A DNA stretch of 64,000 nucleotides from Marinobacter profundi (lineage in GTDB: Bacteria; Pseudomonadota; Gammaproteobacteria; Pseudomonadales; Oleiphilaceae): NCBI RefSeq assembly GCF_002744715.1, contig NZ_KZ319371.1:124001-188000 (forward strand), in the 5' to 3' direction. Position 1 is the stretch's first letter, and every line of letters starts with the position of its first letter. The translations under genes and the position numbers were made by a program. The notes under the pieces were generated by a model that saw nothing but the letters and a program-made list of their open reading frames with translations, ran no database searches and was not told where the DNA came from. This document shows positions 26,430 to 36,229 of the stretch, piece after piece.

Positions 26430-26774
26430 TCAGGCGACCGACTCCAGCTGGCGGGACTTGATGCGCTGGATGTGCTTCTGGCTGAGACTCACAAACCGCG
26501 GGGTCAGCCCCTTGTCCTCGTAGATCTCGAAGCCATCCTCATCGAGAGCCACCACCTTGGTTCCCTGCACATACGGGAAGCTGGTTTCCAGCTCGTCGAG
26601 GGATGCGGAGATCAGGTCTCGCATCAAATCCTGCGGTGACTTCATCGGGTACAGCGCCGCCAGTTTTTCCAGCCGCTGATGGTGTTGATCTGACAGGGCC
26701 ATAAAATACGCATCACGGGTAAGACGTCCCCGTGCGTGCTTGTCCCAGTAATTCACCAGATCCTTGATCTTCAT
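26430..26774 (-). CDS. Conserved small protein (pilin-assembly annotated family)
   Basis: 114 residues from ATG 26774, which has AGGAG about 10 bases upstream; an in-frame ATG at 26807 is less likely. The first 70 residues are homologous to the convergent 78-residue protein. The remaining part (FPYVQGTKVVALDEDGFEI, LTPRFVSLSQKHIQRI) is the extra domain. From memory, Pseudomonas relatives also sit next to ppc and are sometimes labelled as pilin-assembly or pili tip components without experimental support, so that name is not adopted. It is soluble, with no signal peptide. Function is unknown. Confidence 0.75.
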   Translation of the reverse strand: MKIKDLVNYWDKHARGRLTRDAYFMALSDQHHQRLEKLAALYPMKSPQDLMRDLISASLDELETSFPYVQGTKVVALDEDGFEIYEDKGLTPRFVSLSQKHIQRIKSRQLESVA

Positions 26775-26907
26775 GGTGCCGCTACTCCTGCCTCTTGTTT
26801 TGGCCAAACCCGGACCACGGATTGGTCCCGTAGTCCTTTAAGCGGAGTGTAGTCGAAGGCGCTGCGGACAGCCCGTCAAAATGGTAACGGATTGTACCTA
26901 CCGAAGA

Positions 26908-27759
26908 TTACGGTTTGTTTTCAACCCCTTTGACGGACTGCCAGATGGCATCCAGAGCCTCCAGGGGCTCCGAATCCAGGTCCCGGCCTTCGGCTGCGAG
27001 ACGCGCCTCGATCGCGCGGAAACGGGCCTCGAACTTGTGGTTGGTCCGCTTCAGTGCCTGCTCGGGGTTGACCCTGAGAAAGCGGGCGAGGTTGACACAG
27101 ACGAACATCAGGTCGCCGAGCTCGTCTTCTACCGCATCGCGGGCGGAGTCATCGGCCTGGGCCTCCCGCCAGGCCGCTTTAAGCTCATCGATCTCTTCAT
27201 GAAGCTTGTCAAACACCGGGCCGATGTCCGGCCAGTCGAAGCCGTGGCTGGCCGCCCGGCGCTGGAGTTTTTCAGCCCGAGCCATGGCCGGCAGGGTGCG
27301 GGCAATGCCGTCGAGCCGCCCGGGCGCGACAGCCTCGCCCTGCCCTGACGCCGAAGCCGCCCGCTCTTCTGCCTTGATTCGCTCCCAGTTGGCCTTGATT
27401 TCGGCTTCGCCGGGCCGGTTGTCCGGGTCCACCCGGCTCGCCAGGGTGCCCTCCGGAAAGACATGGGGATGACGCCGAATCAGCTTGCGAACCAGGTTGT
27501 CCACCACCGAGTCGAAGGAAAAGTGGCCGTCTTCCTGCCCCATCTGGCTGTAGAAGATCACCTGGAACAAAAGGTCACCCAACTCATCTTCCAGGTGAGG
27601 ATAATCTTCCCGCTCGATGGCATCCGCCACCTCGTAGGCCTCCTCCAGCGTGTGGGGCACGATAGTGCTGAAGGTCTGTTTCACATCCCACGGGCAACCG
27701 GTCTGCGGATCCCGCAGCCTGGCCATCAGGGTCTTCAGGTCATCGATACTGTAGCTCAT
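26908..27759 (-). CDS. mazG: Nucleoside triphosphate pyrophosphohydrolase MazG
   Basis: 283 residues with two MazG repeats. The first (about 8-115) holds the metal-binding pattern in TLEEAYEVADAIE and LEDELGDLLFQVIFYS. The second (about 175-260) holds KLHEEIDELKAAW and VEDELGDLMFVCVNLARFL. MazG hydrolyses NTPs and dNTPs to NMP and PPi and in E. coli lowers ppGpp levels. The start overlaps the relA stop by four bases, a direct operon link to the alarmone synthetase that matches that role. Confidence 0.97.
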   Translation of the reverse strand: MSYSIDDLKTLMARLRDPQTGCPWDVKQTFSTIVPHTLEEAYEVADAIEREDYPHLEDELGDLLFQVIFYSQMGQEDGHFSFDSVVDNLVRKLIRRHPHVFPEGTLASRVDPDNRPGEAEIKANWERIKAEERAASASGQGEAVAPGRLDGIARTLPAMARAEKLQRRAASHGFDWPDIGPVFDKLHEEIDELKAAWREAQADDSARDAVEDELGDLMFVCVNLARFLRVNPEQALKRTNHKFEARFRAIEARLAAEGRDLDSEPLEALDAIWQSVKGVENKP

Positions 27760-29993
27760 GATCGCTTCCGCCGGACGTCGATGATATTGGGCAGGTTACG
27801 GATCTGGGCGAGCAGGCGGGCCAGCTGTTCAAGACTGGAGATTTCCACGGTCACCGTCATGGTAGCGGTGTTGTCATCCCGATTTGACTGGGTGTGCAGG
27901 GACAGCACGTTACTCTTCGACGACGTCAGCACCTGGGTAATGTCCCGCAGCAGTCCGGACCGGTCATAGGCTTCGATCTCGATATCCACCGGGTACACCG
28001 ATTCCTGGCGCCCGCCCCAGTTTACTTCAATGATCCGGTTGGGCTCGAACTCGCGCAGGTTGAGGAAGGTGAGGCAGTCCTGGCGATGCACCGTGACCCC
28101 GCGACCCACCGTGATGTAGCCGCCAATGGGGTCACCGGGGAGTGGCTTGCAGCACTTGGCCACCTGGGTTTTGAGCTTGCCGACCCCCAGGATCTGGATG
28201 TCCGACTCGGTATCGTAGGTTTTGTTACGCCTGGCTCCGAGCTTGAGATCGAGCTGCTGGGTCCGTGGCTCCAGCATCTGCTGGGCAACATGCGCAACGT
28301 GGGTCGGGCGCAGGTCGCCGGCACCCACAGCTGCGAACATGTCCTCGGCAGCCGGATAGTTTACCTTGACCGCGAGATCGTTCAGGTCGACGTCGTGCAG
28401 CGACAGGCGTTTGAACTCATCCTCGAGGATGGCTCGGCCATCGATGATGTTGCGGCCACGATCCTGTTGTTTGAACCAGTGCGTCACCTTCGCCCGGGCC
28501 CGGGACGTCTGGATGTAGCCGAGGCTGGAGTTGAGCCAGTCGCGACTCGGCGCCAGGTTGTTCGAGGTGAGCACGAACACCTGGTCGCCGGTTTTCAGGG
28601 GATAGGTCAGCGGCACAATACGGCCGTTGACCCGGGCACCCCGGCAGGCATGTCCGATTTCGGTATGCACGCGGTAGGCGAAGTCCACCGGGGTCGCACC
28701 CTGGGGCAGGTCCACCACATGACCCTCCGGCGTGAACACGTACACCCGGTCTGACGCCACGTCCGACTTGAGGTGATCGGCCAGGCCGGAGATATCACCC
28801 AGCTCCTCCTGCCATTCCAGCACCTGGCGCAGCCAGTTGATCTTGGCATCGTAGCCGGCAGACTTGTTGCCCTTGTCGGTACCCTTGTAGAGCCAGTGCG
28901 CGCAGACTCCCAGCTCCGCCTCTTCATGCATCTTGTGGGTGCGGATCTGCACTTCCATCACCTTGCCTTCCGGGCCGATCACCGCGGTGTGCAGGGATTG
29001 ATAGCCGTTCTCCTTGGGGCTGGCAATGTAATCATCGAATTCATTGGGGATATGGCGCCACAGGCTGTGGACGATGCCAAGGGCGGCATAGCAATCCCGC
29101 ACCTCCGGCACCAGGATCCGTACCGCCCGCACGTCGTAGACCTGGGAAAAATCGATACCCTTGCGGCGCATCTTCCGCCAGATGCTGTAGATATGCTTGG
29201 CACGACCCGACAGCTCGCCCTCAATGCCCGCCTCTTCCAGTTCGCCACGCAGGGTATCCAGTACCCGCCGGATGTAACCCTCCCGGTCGAGCCGTTTCTC
29301 ATCCAGCAACCTGGCTATTTTCTTGTAGGCCGACTCGTGGAGGTAACGGAACGACAGGTCCTCCAGCTCCCACTTGATGTGACCGATGCCCAGGCGATGG
29401 GCCAGCGGGGCGTAGATGTCGAAGACCTCCTTGGCCACCCGCATGCGCTTTTCCGGAGACACATCCTTGACCGCGCGGATGGCGCAGGTCCGCTCGGCCA
29501 GTTTGATGAGGGCGACCCGGACATCGTCAATCATGGTCACCAGCATCTTGCGGACGTTGTCCAACTGCCCCTGGCTCTGGCCCAGCACGTTGCCCTTGAG
29601 GGGATGGTGCATGGACGAGATGGCCGCCATCTGCTGGACGCCGTCGATCAGGTTGGCGACTTCATCACCGAACTCGGCACGAATCTCCGCCAGCGGGACC
29701 CGCTCCTCCCGTACGGCGCGGTAGAGGATGGCGGCCACCAGGCTGGCCTGATCCAGGTGCAGCTCGACCAGCACCTGGGCCATTTCGATCCCGGTGCGAA
29801 AGCTGCTGGCTCCGGGTGCCCACAGACGGTCTTCCTGGACCGCCTTCAGGTCAATCTCGGCCGCCTTTTCGCAGGCCCTGCGGAACTGGTCGGGATTCTC
29901 CAGATGGGTCTGTGACTCGATCTGACGCACCCAGCGCTCGATGTCCACCTGACCGTCCCCGGTCACTGCGTAATCTTCGCGAACTTTTACCAT
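27756..29993 (-). CDS. relA: (p)ppGpp synthetase RelA
   Basis: 745 residues in the order pseudo-hydrolase, synthetase, TGS, helical, zinc-finger and ACT. The N-terminal HD motif of SpoT is replaced (VAAILYRAVREERVP), so hydrolase activity should be absent, as in E. coli RelA. The synthetase region shows GRAKHIYSIWRKMRRKGIDF and YDVRAVRILVPEV. TGS begins at VYVFTPEGHVVDLPQGATP. The CCKPLPGDPIGGYIT zinc-finger segment and a C-terminal ACT domain (VDIEIEAYDRSGLLRDITQ) follow. It is ribosome-associated and triggered by uncharged tRNA. It is followed by mazG in the same operon; rlmD lies 62 bases upstream on the same strand. Confidence 0.97.
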   Translation of the reverse strand: MVKVREDYAVTGDGQVDIERWVRQIESQTHLENPDQFRRACEKAAEIDLKAVQEDRLWAPGASSFRTGIEMAQVLVELHLDQASLVAAILYRAVREERVPLAEIRAEFGDEVANLIDGVQQMAAISSMHHPLKGNVLGQSQGQLDNVRKMLVTMIDDVRVALIKLAERTCAIRAVKDVSPEKRMRVAKEVFDIYAPLAHRLGIGHIKWELEDLSFRYLHESAYKKIARLLDEKRLDREGYIRRVLDTLRGELEEAGIEGELSGRAKHIYSIWRKMRRKGIDFSQVYDVRAVRILVPEVRDCYAALGIVHSLWRHIPNEFDDYIASPKENGYQSLHTAVIGPEGKVMEVQIRTHKMHEEAELGVCAHWLYKGTDKGNKSAGYDAKINWLRQVLEWQEELGDISGLADHLKSDVASDRVYVFTPEGHVVDLPQGATPVDFAYRVHTEIGHACRGARVNGRIVPLTYPLKTGDQVFVLTSNNLAPSRDWLNSSLGYIQTSRARAKVTHWFKQQDRGRNIIDGRAILEDEFKRLSLHDVDLNDLAVKVNYPAAEDMFAAVGAGDLRPTHVAHVAQQMLEPRTQQLDLKLGARRNKTYDTESDIQILGVGKLKTQVAKCCKPLPGDPIGGYITVGRGVTVHRQDCLTFLNLREFEPNRIIEVNWGGRQESVYPVDIEIEAYDRSGLLRDITQVLTSSKSNVLSLHTQSNRDDNTATMTVTVEISSLEQLARLLAQIRNLPNIIDVRRKRS

Positions 29994-30055
29994 GCCGTAA
30001 CTGCTCTACCTGTCCGTTACCGGCCCGCCAGCGGACCTGTGGTTTTCCCGAGGCG

Positions 30056-31405
30056 CTACTTCTTCTCGAAAAGTGCGATGGACTCCACGTGGGTGGTGTG
30101 GGGGAACATATCCATCACGCCCGCCTGCACCAGGCGGTATCCGTTCCTGACCAGCACCCCCGCGTCCCGCGCCAGGGTTGCCGGGTTACAGGATACATAA
30201 ACGATCCTGCTGGCCCCGAAGGCCGTCAGATACTTGCAAATCTCCTCCGCGCCAGTCCGTGGCGGGTCGATCAGAATCTTGTCAAAGCCTTCCTTCGCCC
30301 AGGACTGTCCGGTGAAATCCCCGTGCAGGTCGGCACCGTGAAAGTCGACATTGGCCAGGCCGTTGAGCCGGGCGTTCTCCCGGCCCCGCACCACCATGGC
30401 GTCATCACCCTCGACACCCACCACATGGCCGCCCTTGCGGGCGAGCGGCAGGGTGAAGTTACCCAACCCGCAGAACAGGTCGAGCACCCGCTCGCCGGGC
30501 TGGATATCCAGCCACTCCACGGCGCGGTGCACCATGCTGCGGTTCACCTCCGCATTGACCTGGGTAAAGTCCATCGGATGGAAGCGCATGGTGAGATCGA
30601 ATTCGTCCAGCCGGTACACCAGGCGCTCCTGGCCGTCAGTGTCACCGGCACCCTGCTCCGGCCAGATCCGGTGAACGGTATCCGGGCCTTTCGGCTGCAG
30701 GTAGATATGCAAATCATGGGCCTGACCGAAAGCGATCAGCCGGGCGGTGTCGGCATCGCTGAGCGGGTCCATGTTCCGGAACACCATCGCGGCCTCGTCA
30801 TCACCACAGGCAACCTCCACCTGGGCAATACGCTGATACGCCTCAAGGCTGTGGATCAGCTCCCGCAGTGGCACAATCCGCTCACCGATGCGGGGATCCA
30901 GCACAGCGCAACGGCTGATGTCGGTCAGAAAACTGTTACGTTTCTCCCGGAACCCCACCAGCACCGACTCCCGCGCCTGTACAAAGCGGACGCCGAGGCG
31001 CGCCTTGCGGCGATAGCCCAGTGCGGTGGAGCGCATGGGCGCAATCCACGTTTCCGGCTCAATGCCCCCGAAGTGGGCAAAATGCTCCCGCAGGGTGTCT
31101 TCCTTGAACCGGATCTGTGCGTCACTACCCATGTGCTGCAGGCTGCAGCCGCCACACAGGTCGGCAAACTCACACGGCGGCGTTTCCCGCTCTGCCACCG
31201 CCTCAAGCACCTCGGTGGTGCGCAACTCATCAAACTTGCGACGGCTGCTCACCACCTTCGCCATGACGGTCTCACCGGGCAGGGCTCCGTCAACAAACTG
31301 GATCTTGCCGTCCTGATGGGCAATACCGCGGCCATCGTGGCTCAGTTTTTCAATTACACAACGGACGGGCTCTGCCGGCAGGGCCTTCCTGCGTCTTCTG
31401 CTCAT
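30056..31405 (-). CDS. rlmD: 23S rRNA (uracil-1939 C5)-methyltransferase
   Basis: 449 residues of the TrmA/RumA family. An N-terminal TRAM domain ([20 protein letters not shown]) is followed by the iron-sulfur cysteines in [15 protein letters not shown] plus a later Cys in ISRCAVLDP. The SAM motif is [16 protein letters not shown], and the catalytic cysteine lies in [13 protein letters not shown]. It forms m5U1939 in 23S rRNA. It is located between cysM and relA, as in Pseudomonas, with a 23-base gap to cysM. Confidence 0.97.
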   Translation of the reverse strand: MSRRRRKALPAEPVRCVIEKLSHDGRGIAHQDGKIQFVDGALPGETVMAKVVSSRRKFDELRTTEVLEAVAERETPPCEFADLCGGCSLQHMGSDAQIRFKEDTLREHFAHFGGIEPETWIAPMRSTALGYRRKARLGVRFVQARESVLVGFREKRNSFLTDISRCAVLDPRIGERIVPLRELIHSLEAYQRIAQVEVACGDDEAAMVFRNMDPLSDADTARLIAFGQAHDLHIYLQPKGPDTVHRIWPEQGAGDTDGQERLVYRLDEFDLTMRFHPMDFTQVNAEVNRSMVHRAVEWLDIQPGERVLDLFCGLGNFTLPLARKGGHVVGVEGDDAMVVRGRENARLNGLANVDFHGADLHGDFTGQSWAKEGFDKILIDPPRTGAEEICKYLTAFGASRIVYVSCNPATLARDAGVLVRNGYRLVQAGVMDMFPHTTHVESIALFEKK

Positions 31406-31428
31406 ACTGAATTCTCTTACTGGGCGAA

Positions 31429-32322
31429 TCAGGCGCCGGGGAAGACCCCGGTTGACAGGTATCGGTCACCACGGTCACAGATAATGGCTACGATCACCGC
31501 GTTTTCAACCTGCCTGGATAATTGCAGGGCGGCGGCAATGGAGCCACCGGAAGAAACGCCGCAGAAGATGCCTTCCTCGCGGGCCAGTGCCCGCATGGTC
31601 TCCTCGGCGTCCTGTTGGCCAATATCGATCACCTGGTCAACCCGGGTGGCATCATAGATTTTGGGCAGGTATTCCTCCGGCCAGCGCCGGATGCCCGGAA
31701 TGGACGCGCCTTCCTTCGGCTGCAGACCGATGATCTGCACATCCGGATTCCGCTCCTTGAGGTAGCGCGACACGCCCATGATGGTACCCGTGGTCCCCAT
31801 GGAGCTGACAAAGTGGGTAACCTGCCCCTTGGTCTGTTCCCAGATTTCCGGCCCGGTAGTGCGGTAATGGGCCAGCGGGTTGTCCTGGTTGGCGAACTGG
31901 TCAAGCACCTTGCCCTGGCCTTCGGCTTCCATACGCTGGGCCAGGTCTCGGGCACCTTCCATGCCCTCCTGCTGACTTACGGTGATGATTTCGGCACCGT
32001 AGGCACGCATCGAGGCCCGCCGCTCTTCACTCATGTTGGCCGGCATGATCAGCACCATGCGATAGCCCTTGATGGCAGCCGCCATGGCAAGCGCAATACC
32101 GGTATTGCCGCTGGTAGCCTCGATCAGGGTATCCCCCGGGCGGATTTCACCCCGGCGTTCCGCTTCCTGAATCATGCTGATGGCAGGGCGGTCCTTCACT
32201 GAACCGGCGGGGTTATTGCCCTCAAGCTTGGCCAGAATCACGTTACTGGTGTCGCCAGGCAGCCGCTGCAGGCGCACCAGGGGCGTATGCCCCACATAAT
32301 CTTCAATGGTCGGGAACTGCAT
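31429..32322 (-). CDS. cysM: Cysteine synthase B
   Basis: 297 residues. The start at 32322 is chosen because AGGAG lies upstream and the family N-terminus [15 protein letters not shown] follows at once; upstream in-frame codons would add 52 residues without homology. A PLP-dependent fold-type II enzyme, with the lysine in [12 protein letters not shown] and the phosphate loop in [15 protein letters not shown]. It makes cysteine from O-acetylserine with sulfide or thiosulfate. It is divergent from gacS, the same neighbours as in Pseudomonas. Confidence 0.97.
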   Translation of the reverse strand: MQFPTIEDYVGHTPLVRLQRLPGDTSNVILAKLEGNNPAGSVKDRPAISMIQEAERRGEIRPGDTLIEATSGNTGIALAMAAAIKGYRMVLIMPANMSEERRASMRAYGAEIITVSQQEGMEGARDLAQRMEAEGQGKVLDQFANQDNPLAHYRTTGPEIWEQTKGQVTHFVSSMGTTGTIMGVSRYLKERNPDVQIIGLQPKEGASIPGIRRWPEEYLPKIYDATRVDQVIDIGQQDAEETMRALAREEGIFCGVSSGGSIAAALQLSRQVENAVIVAIICDRGDRYLSTGVFPGA

Positions 32323-32404
32323 CTTGCATCTGTCTCCTGTCAGCAGAGGCCGGACCGGATTCCCGGTAGTGACGCCGACCGCCTGTGGTACACTTCGGAT
32401 TCGC

Positions 32405-32434
32405 ATGATACGCGTATCAGCCGCAGTCTCCCAA
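32405..32434 (-). promoter_or_regulatory. Candidate cysM promoter overlapping a palindrome
   Basis: On the minus strand TTGGGA (32429-32434) and TATCAT (32405-32410) are 18 bases apart. The -10 box overlaps the perfect 14-base palindrome TGATACGCGTATCA at 32406-32419, a possible operator shared by the divergent cysM and gacS genes. Confidence 0.4.
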
Positions 32435-32606
32435 TACAGCTTACCGCTATATCCATGACTGCCGGCTATAACTGGCATCGAATCACAGTCATCCGGTGCC
32501 GGATCAGCTATCCTGTCACGGAAGACAGCCGGTTACCGGAACGCGCCGGCGGAGTCGTCCGGCCAGGCGGGTTTCAGGCCGGGCAGTTATCAATCGGGAA
32601 CACCAG

Positions 32607-35492
32607 ATGCGGCGTTGGGGCATTCGTAAAAAAGTTCTGGTGGTGACACTGGTCCCCACCCTGTTGACCACTCTGTTGCTGGGCATCTTCTTCACCTACA
32701 GCTGGGTGCGGAACATTGAACAGCTGCTGGTGGACCGGGGCGACTCGTTGTCACGGCAACTGGCCGCCGGCTCCGAATACGGCATGTTCACCGCCAACCG
32801 CAGCCTGCTCAGCAGCCTTTCCAATGCCCTGCTGGAAGAGCAGGACGTGCGCTCGATTACTTTTTACGACAGCAGCCGCAACCGCCTGCTGCATACCGGA
32901 CCGACCCTGGAATCCGGTCTCGGGGCCGCCGCCCTGCGGATTCACAAGACCACCTTTGACCATCGCCAGAACAACCAGGCCAGCACCGCCTTCGTCACAC
33001 CGGTTTACCTCCAGGACCTGATGATCGACAACCTGCTCGAACTCCGCCCGGATGGCCTCGGGGGCAGCAGCGGCGAACCCATCGGCTGGGTTTCGGTGGA
33101 GATGTCCCATATCCGCACCGAAAAGGAAACCTACAAAGCGCTGCTGATCTCCCTGCTGGTCATTCTGGCCGGGGTCATTCTGAGCCTGTTAATTGCCGTG
33201 CGGTTGAGCCGCTCGTTCACCGATCCGGTCTTTGAACTCAACGCCGCGGTTGCCAGACTGAAGGAAGGCAAGCTGGACACCCGGGTCTATACCGGCGCCG
33301 GCCCGGAATTCGAGCAGCTGGAATCGGGGCTGAACGCCATGGCGGAGGAGCTGAGCAAGGCCCAGGCTGAAATGCAGCAGAATATTGACCAGGCCACCGA
33401 AGACCTGCGCGAGACTCTCGAAACCATCGAAATCCAGAATATCGAACTGGACTTCGCCCGCAAGGAGGCGCTGGAAGCGAGCCGGATCAAGTCCGAGTTC
33501 CTGGCCAACATGTCCCATGAAATCCGTACCCCGCTGAACGGGATCATCGGTTTCACCGAACTGCTGCTCAAGGGCCCCATGCCCCGCCAGCAACGGGATC
33601 ACCTCAACACCATCCGCAAGTCCTCCGAGATCCTGCTTACCATCATCAACGACATTCTCGACTTCTCCAAGATCGAGGCCGGCAAGCTGATCCTCGACCG
33701 GGTTCCGTTCCAGCTGCGGGATATCATCGAAGACGTCATGGTCATGCTGGCGCCCGCCGCCCATGCCAAGAACCTCGACCTGGTGCCGCTGATCTACAAC
33801 GACGTCCCCGACAACCTGATGGGGGACCCATTACGGGTCAAGCAGGTCATTACCAACCTGGTGAACAACGCCATCAAGTTTACCCAGACCGGCGAGGTGG
33901 TGTTGCGTGCCAGTCTCGAAGAGGAGGATGTCGAAAACCACCGGGTCACCCTGCGCCTCAGCATCACCGACTCCGGGGTAGGACTGTCCCGGGCCCAGCA
34001 GCAATCGCTGTTTAATGCGTTCAACCAGGCCGATGCCTCCACAGCCCGCCAATACGGCGGCACCGGACTCGGGCTGGCAATTTCCAAACGCCTGGTGGAA
34101 GAAATGGGCGGCAAGATCGGCCTTGAAAGTGAGCTCGGCAAGGGCTCGACCTTCTGGTTTACCCTGTCATCGGAGCTGTCAGCCAGCGGCGAGGCCATGC
34201 CACCGCGGGATGCCCTGCAGGGCGAGCGGGTGATCTACCTGGAACACCAGAAAACCACCGGACTGGCGGTCGAGCATCTGCTGCGGGACTGGGGCATGAC
34301 CGTCGACCGGGTGGCAACGCCCGCGGCCATGCAGGAGCAGGTCGAGGAAGCCCAGAAAAGCCAGGCCGGCTATGCAGTTGCCATCGTGGGCATTACCCGG
34401 CACCTGCTGCGTTCCAGCCAGTACTGCGGGCTGATCCGGAACCTGGAACTCGACCGGGATTGCCGCACCCTGTTGCTGACCCCCACCCTCGATACCCACG
34501 ACACGCCGGTGTCCGAGCTCGCCAGCGGACACCTGACCAAGCCGGTAAGCCGGGACCCGCTCTATGACGAGCTGCTGCTGCTGGTCCATGGCATCAACGC
34601 CGGCCAGCAGCGCCTGCCCGGCAAGCCGGCTTACCCGGCACCACAACCGGTGGCCGGCGGGGTTCCGCGGATTCTTGCGGTGGACGACAACGAGGCCAAC
34701 CTGAAACTGGTGATGACCCTGCTGCAGGACTGCCAGGTCGAGGCGGAAGGCGCAGCCAGTGGATTCGAGGCACTCAGCAAGGCGCGCCAGCAGCGCTTCG
34801 ACCTGGTGTTCATGGATCTGCAGATGCCGGGTATGGATGGTGTCGAAACCACCGAACGGCTGCGGGGACTGGATGACAGCAGCCGGCGCACACCGATTAT
34901 CGCGCTGACCGCCCACGCCCTTTCCGACGAGCAGGACCGGCTGCTGCAGCAAGGCTTCAGCGGTTACCTCGCCAAGCCCATCAGCAGCAGCCAGCTGCGG
35001 GAAACCATCGAAGAATACACCGGCTATGCCTGTCACGGGGGCAATGGCAATCAGTTGCCGGTAGCGGAGATCCGCGATACCCGCCGCCGTATCCGGCCCT
35101 CCACCCGCCAGCAACAACGGGAATGCGTCAGCGTGGATGAAAGTATTGAACTGGCAGCCGGCAAAGAGGATCTGGCCGAGGAACTGTTCAGCATGCTACT
35201 GGAGCAGCTGCATACCGACCTGCCGGAAATCCGGGCGCGGTGGCAGCAAAACGACCTCGACGGCCTGCTCGACATCGTCCACAAGCTGCACGGCGCTACC
35301 CGTTACTGCGGCGTACCCGAGCTGCGGGAAGCCGCCAACCGGCTCGAAACCGCCCTCAAGCGTGCCACCCCGGACCGGGAATACCTCAAGGACCAGCTCC
35401 TGGGTGCCATGGAGCGCCTCCAGGCATGGAGTGAGCAGACCGACTGGCAGCCGATGTTCCGTGGCCACCGGCACCGGGTCAGCGCTGACTGA
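32607..35492 (+). CDS. gacS: Hybrid sensor kinase GacS/BarA
   Basis: 961 residues from ATG 32607. The order is TM1 (VLVVTLVPTLLTTLLLGIFF, about 10-30), a periplasmic sensor of about 140 residues, TM2 (LLISLLVILAGVILSLLIAV), HAMP, HisKA with phospho-acceptor near His304 in NMSHEIRTPLNG, HATPase (ITDSGVGLSR, GGTGLGLAISKRL), a receiver with Asp near 737 in VFMDLQMPGMDG, and a C-terminal Hpt with His near 892 in VHKLHGATRYCG. This tripartite layout and the cysM/rlmD/relA neighbourhood identify GacS. It phosphorylates GacA, which in pseudomonads drives small RNAs that titrate RsmA; neither lies in this window. The stop is 2 bases from the convergent pdxJ stop. Confidence 0.97.
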   Translation: MRRWGIRKKVLVVTLVPTLLTTLLLGIFFTYSWVRNIEQLLVDRGDSLSRQLAAGSEYGMFTANRSLLSSLSNALLEEQDVRSITFYDSSRNRLLHTGPTLESGLGAAALRIHKTTFDHRQNNQASTAFVTPVYLQDLMIDNLLELRPDGLGGSSGEPIGWVSVEMSHIRTEKETYKALLISLLVILAGVILSLLIAVRLSRSFTDPVFELNAAVARLKEGKLDTRVYTGAGPEFEQLESGLNAMAEELSKAQAEMQQNIDQATEDLRETLETIEIQNIELDFARKEALEASRIKSEFLANMSHEIRTPLNGIIGFTELLLKGPMPRQQRDHLNTIRKSSEILLTIINDILDFSKIEAGKLILDRVPFQLRDIIEDVMVMLAPAAHAKNLDLVPLIYNDVPDNLMGDPLRVKQVITNLVNNAIKFTQTGEVVLRASLEEEDVENHRVTLRLSITDSGVGLSRAQQQSLFNAFNQADASTARQYGGTGLGLAISKRLVEEMGGKIGLESELGKGSTFWFTLSSELSASGEAMPPRDALQGERVIYLEHQKTTGLAVEHLLRDWGMTVDRVATPAAMQEQVEEAQKSQAGYAVAIVGITRHLLRSSQYCGLIRNLELDRDCRTLLLTPTLDTHDTPVSELASGHLTKPVSRDPLYDELLLLVHGINAGQQRLPGKPAYPAPQPVAGGVPRILAVDDNEANLKLVMTLLQDCQVEAEGAASGFEALSKARQQRFDLVFMDLQMPGMDGVETTERLRGLDDSSRRTPIIALTAHALSDEQDRLLQQGFSGYLAKPISSSQLRETIEEYTGYACHGGNGNQLPVAEIRDTRRRIRPSTRQQQRECVSVDESIELAAGKEDLAEELFSMLLEQLHTDLPEIRARWQQNDLDGLLDIVHKLHGATRYCGVPELREAANRLETALKRATPDREYLKDQLLGAMERLQAWSEQTDWQPMFRGHRHRVSAD

Positions 35493-35500
35493 GCTCAGCG
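35483..35500. terminator. Hairpin spanning the gacS and pdxJ stop codons
   Basis: CGCTGA / TCAGCG with loop CTGAGC covers both converging TGA stops. It is short and has no T-run, so it may only weakly affect transcript ends. Confidence 0.35.
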
Positions 35501-36229
35501 GCGGGCACTATCAAGGATTGCCCGCATGTCGCGCACCGCTTCCTTGAGACCGGTGAACACCGCGCGGGCGATGATGGCATGGCCAATGTTGAGCTCGTTG
35601 ATACCACGGATCGCGGCAACCCGTTCGGTATTGTGGTAATGCAGGCCGTGGCCGGCATTCACAATCAGGCCTTTCTTACGGGCGTAGTTAACCGCTTCAA
35701 CCAGCTTGGCAAAGGTTTCCTCCACCGCTTCCGGCGTCGCCGCCTCGGCATATTCGCCGGTGTGCAGTTCGATGACCGGTGCCCCGCAACGGACCGCCGC
35801 ATCAATCTGCAGCGGGTCCGGATCAATGAACAGCGATACCTCGGCCCCTATCCGGGCCATCCGCTCGCATGCCTTGGCAACGCGTTCCTCTTGCCCGTCG
35901 ACGTCGAGCCCGCCCTCGGTGGTCAACTCCTCGCGCTTCTCCGGCACCAGACAGACACAATGCGGCCGCACCTGCTCGGCAAACGCCAGCATGGCGTCGG
36001 TAACCGCCATTTCCAGGTTCATTTTGGTGTTGAGCATCTCCCGCAACATCAGCACGTCGCGTTCCTGGATATGGCGGCGATCCTCCCGGGGGTGAATGGT
36101 TATGCCGTCGGCACCGGCTTCTTCCGCCAGCAGGGCAGCCTGCACCGGATCCGGATACCGCGTACCGCGGGCCTGCCGCAGGGTCGCCACGTGGTCTACG
36201 TTCACACCAAGCAAAACTCTAGGGTTCAT
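35495..36229 (-). CDS. pdxJ: Pyridoxine 5'-phosphate synthase
   Basis: 244 residues. The start is at 36229, with GAGGAG seven bases upstream and the family N-terminus [21 protein letters not shown] barrel condenses 1-deoxy-xylulose 5-phosphate with aminoacetone phosphate to pyridoxine phosphate. Active-site landmarks are the N-terminal [42 protein letters not shown], and GHGLHYHN near the C-terminus. Its start overlaps the recO end by 11 bases. It is the last gene of the lepB-DUF4845-rnc-era-recO-pdxJ run. Confidence 0.98.
   Translation of the reverse strand: MNPRVLLGVNVDHVATLRQARGTRYPDPVQAALLAEEAGADGITIHPREDRRHIQERDVLMLREMLNTKMNLEMAVTDAMLAFAEQVRPHCVCLVPEKREELTTEGGLDVDGQEERVAKACERMARIGAEVSLFIDPDPLQIDAAVRCGAPVIELHTGEYAEAATPEAVEETFAKLVEAVNYARKKGLIVNAGHGLHYHNTERVAAIRGINELNIGHAIIARAVFTGLKEAVRDMRAILDSARR

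Noticed and set aside
26430-26774. Naming this gene a pilin-assembly or pilus tip protein
   Set aside because: There is no signal peptide, pilin motif or pilus gene nearby. The label seems to be propagated annotation.
29816-31657. A 613-codon open frame opposite relA, rlmD and cysM
   Set aside because: Crosses three well-supported minus-strand genes and has no recognisable domain.
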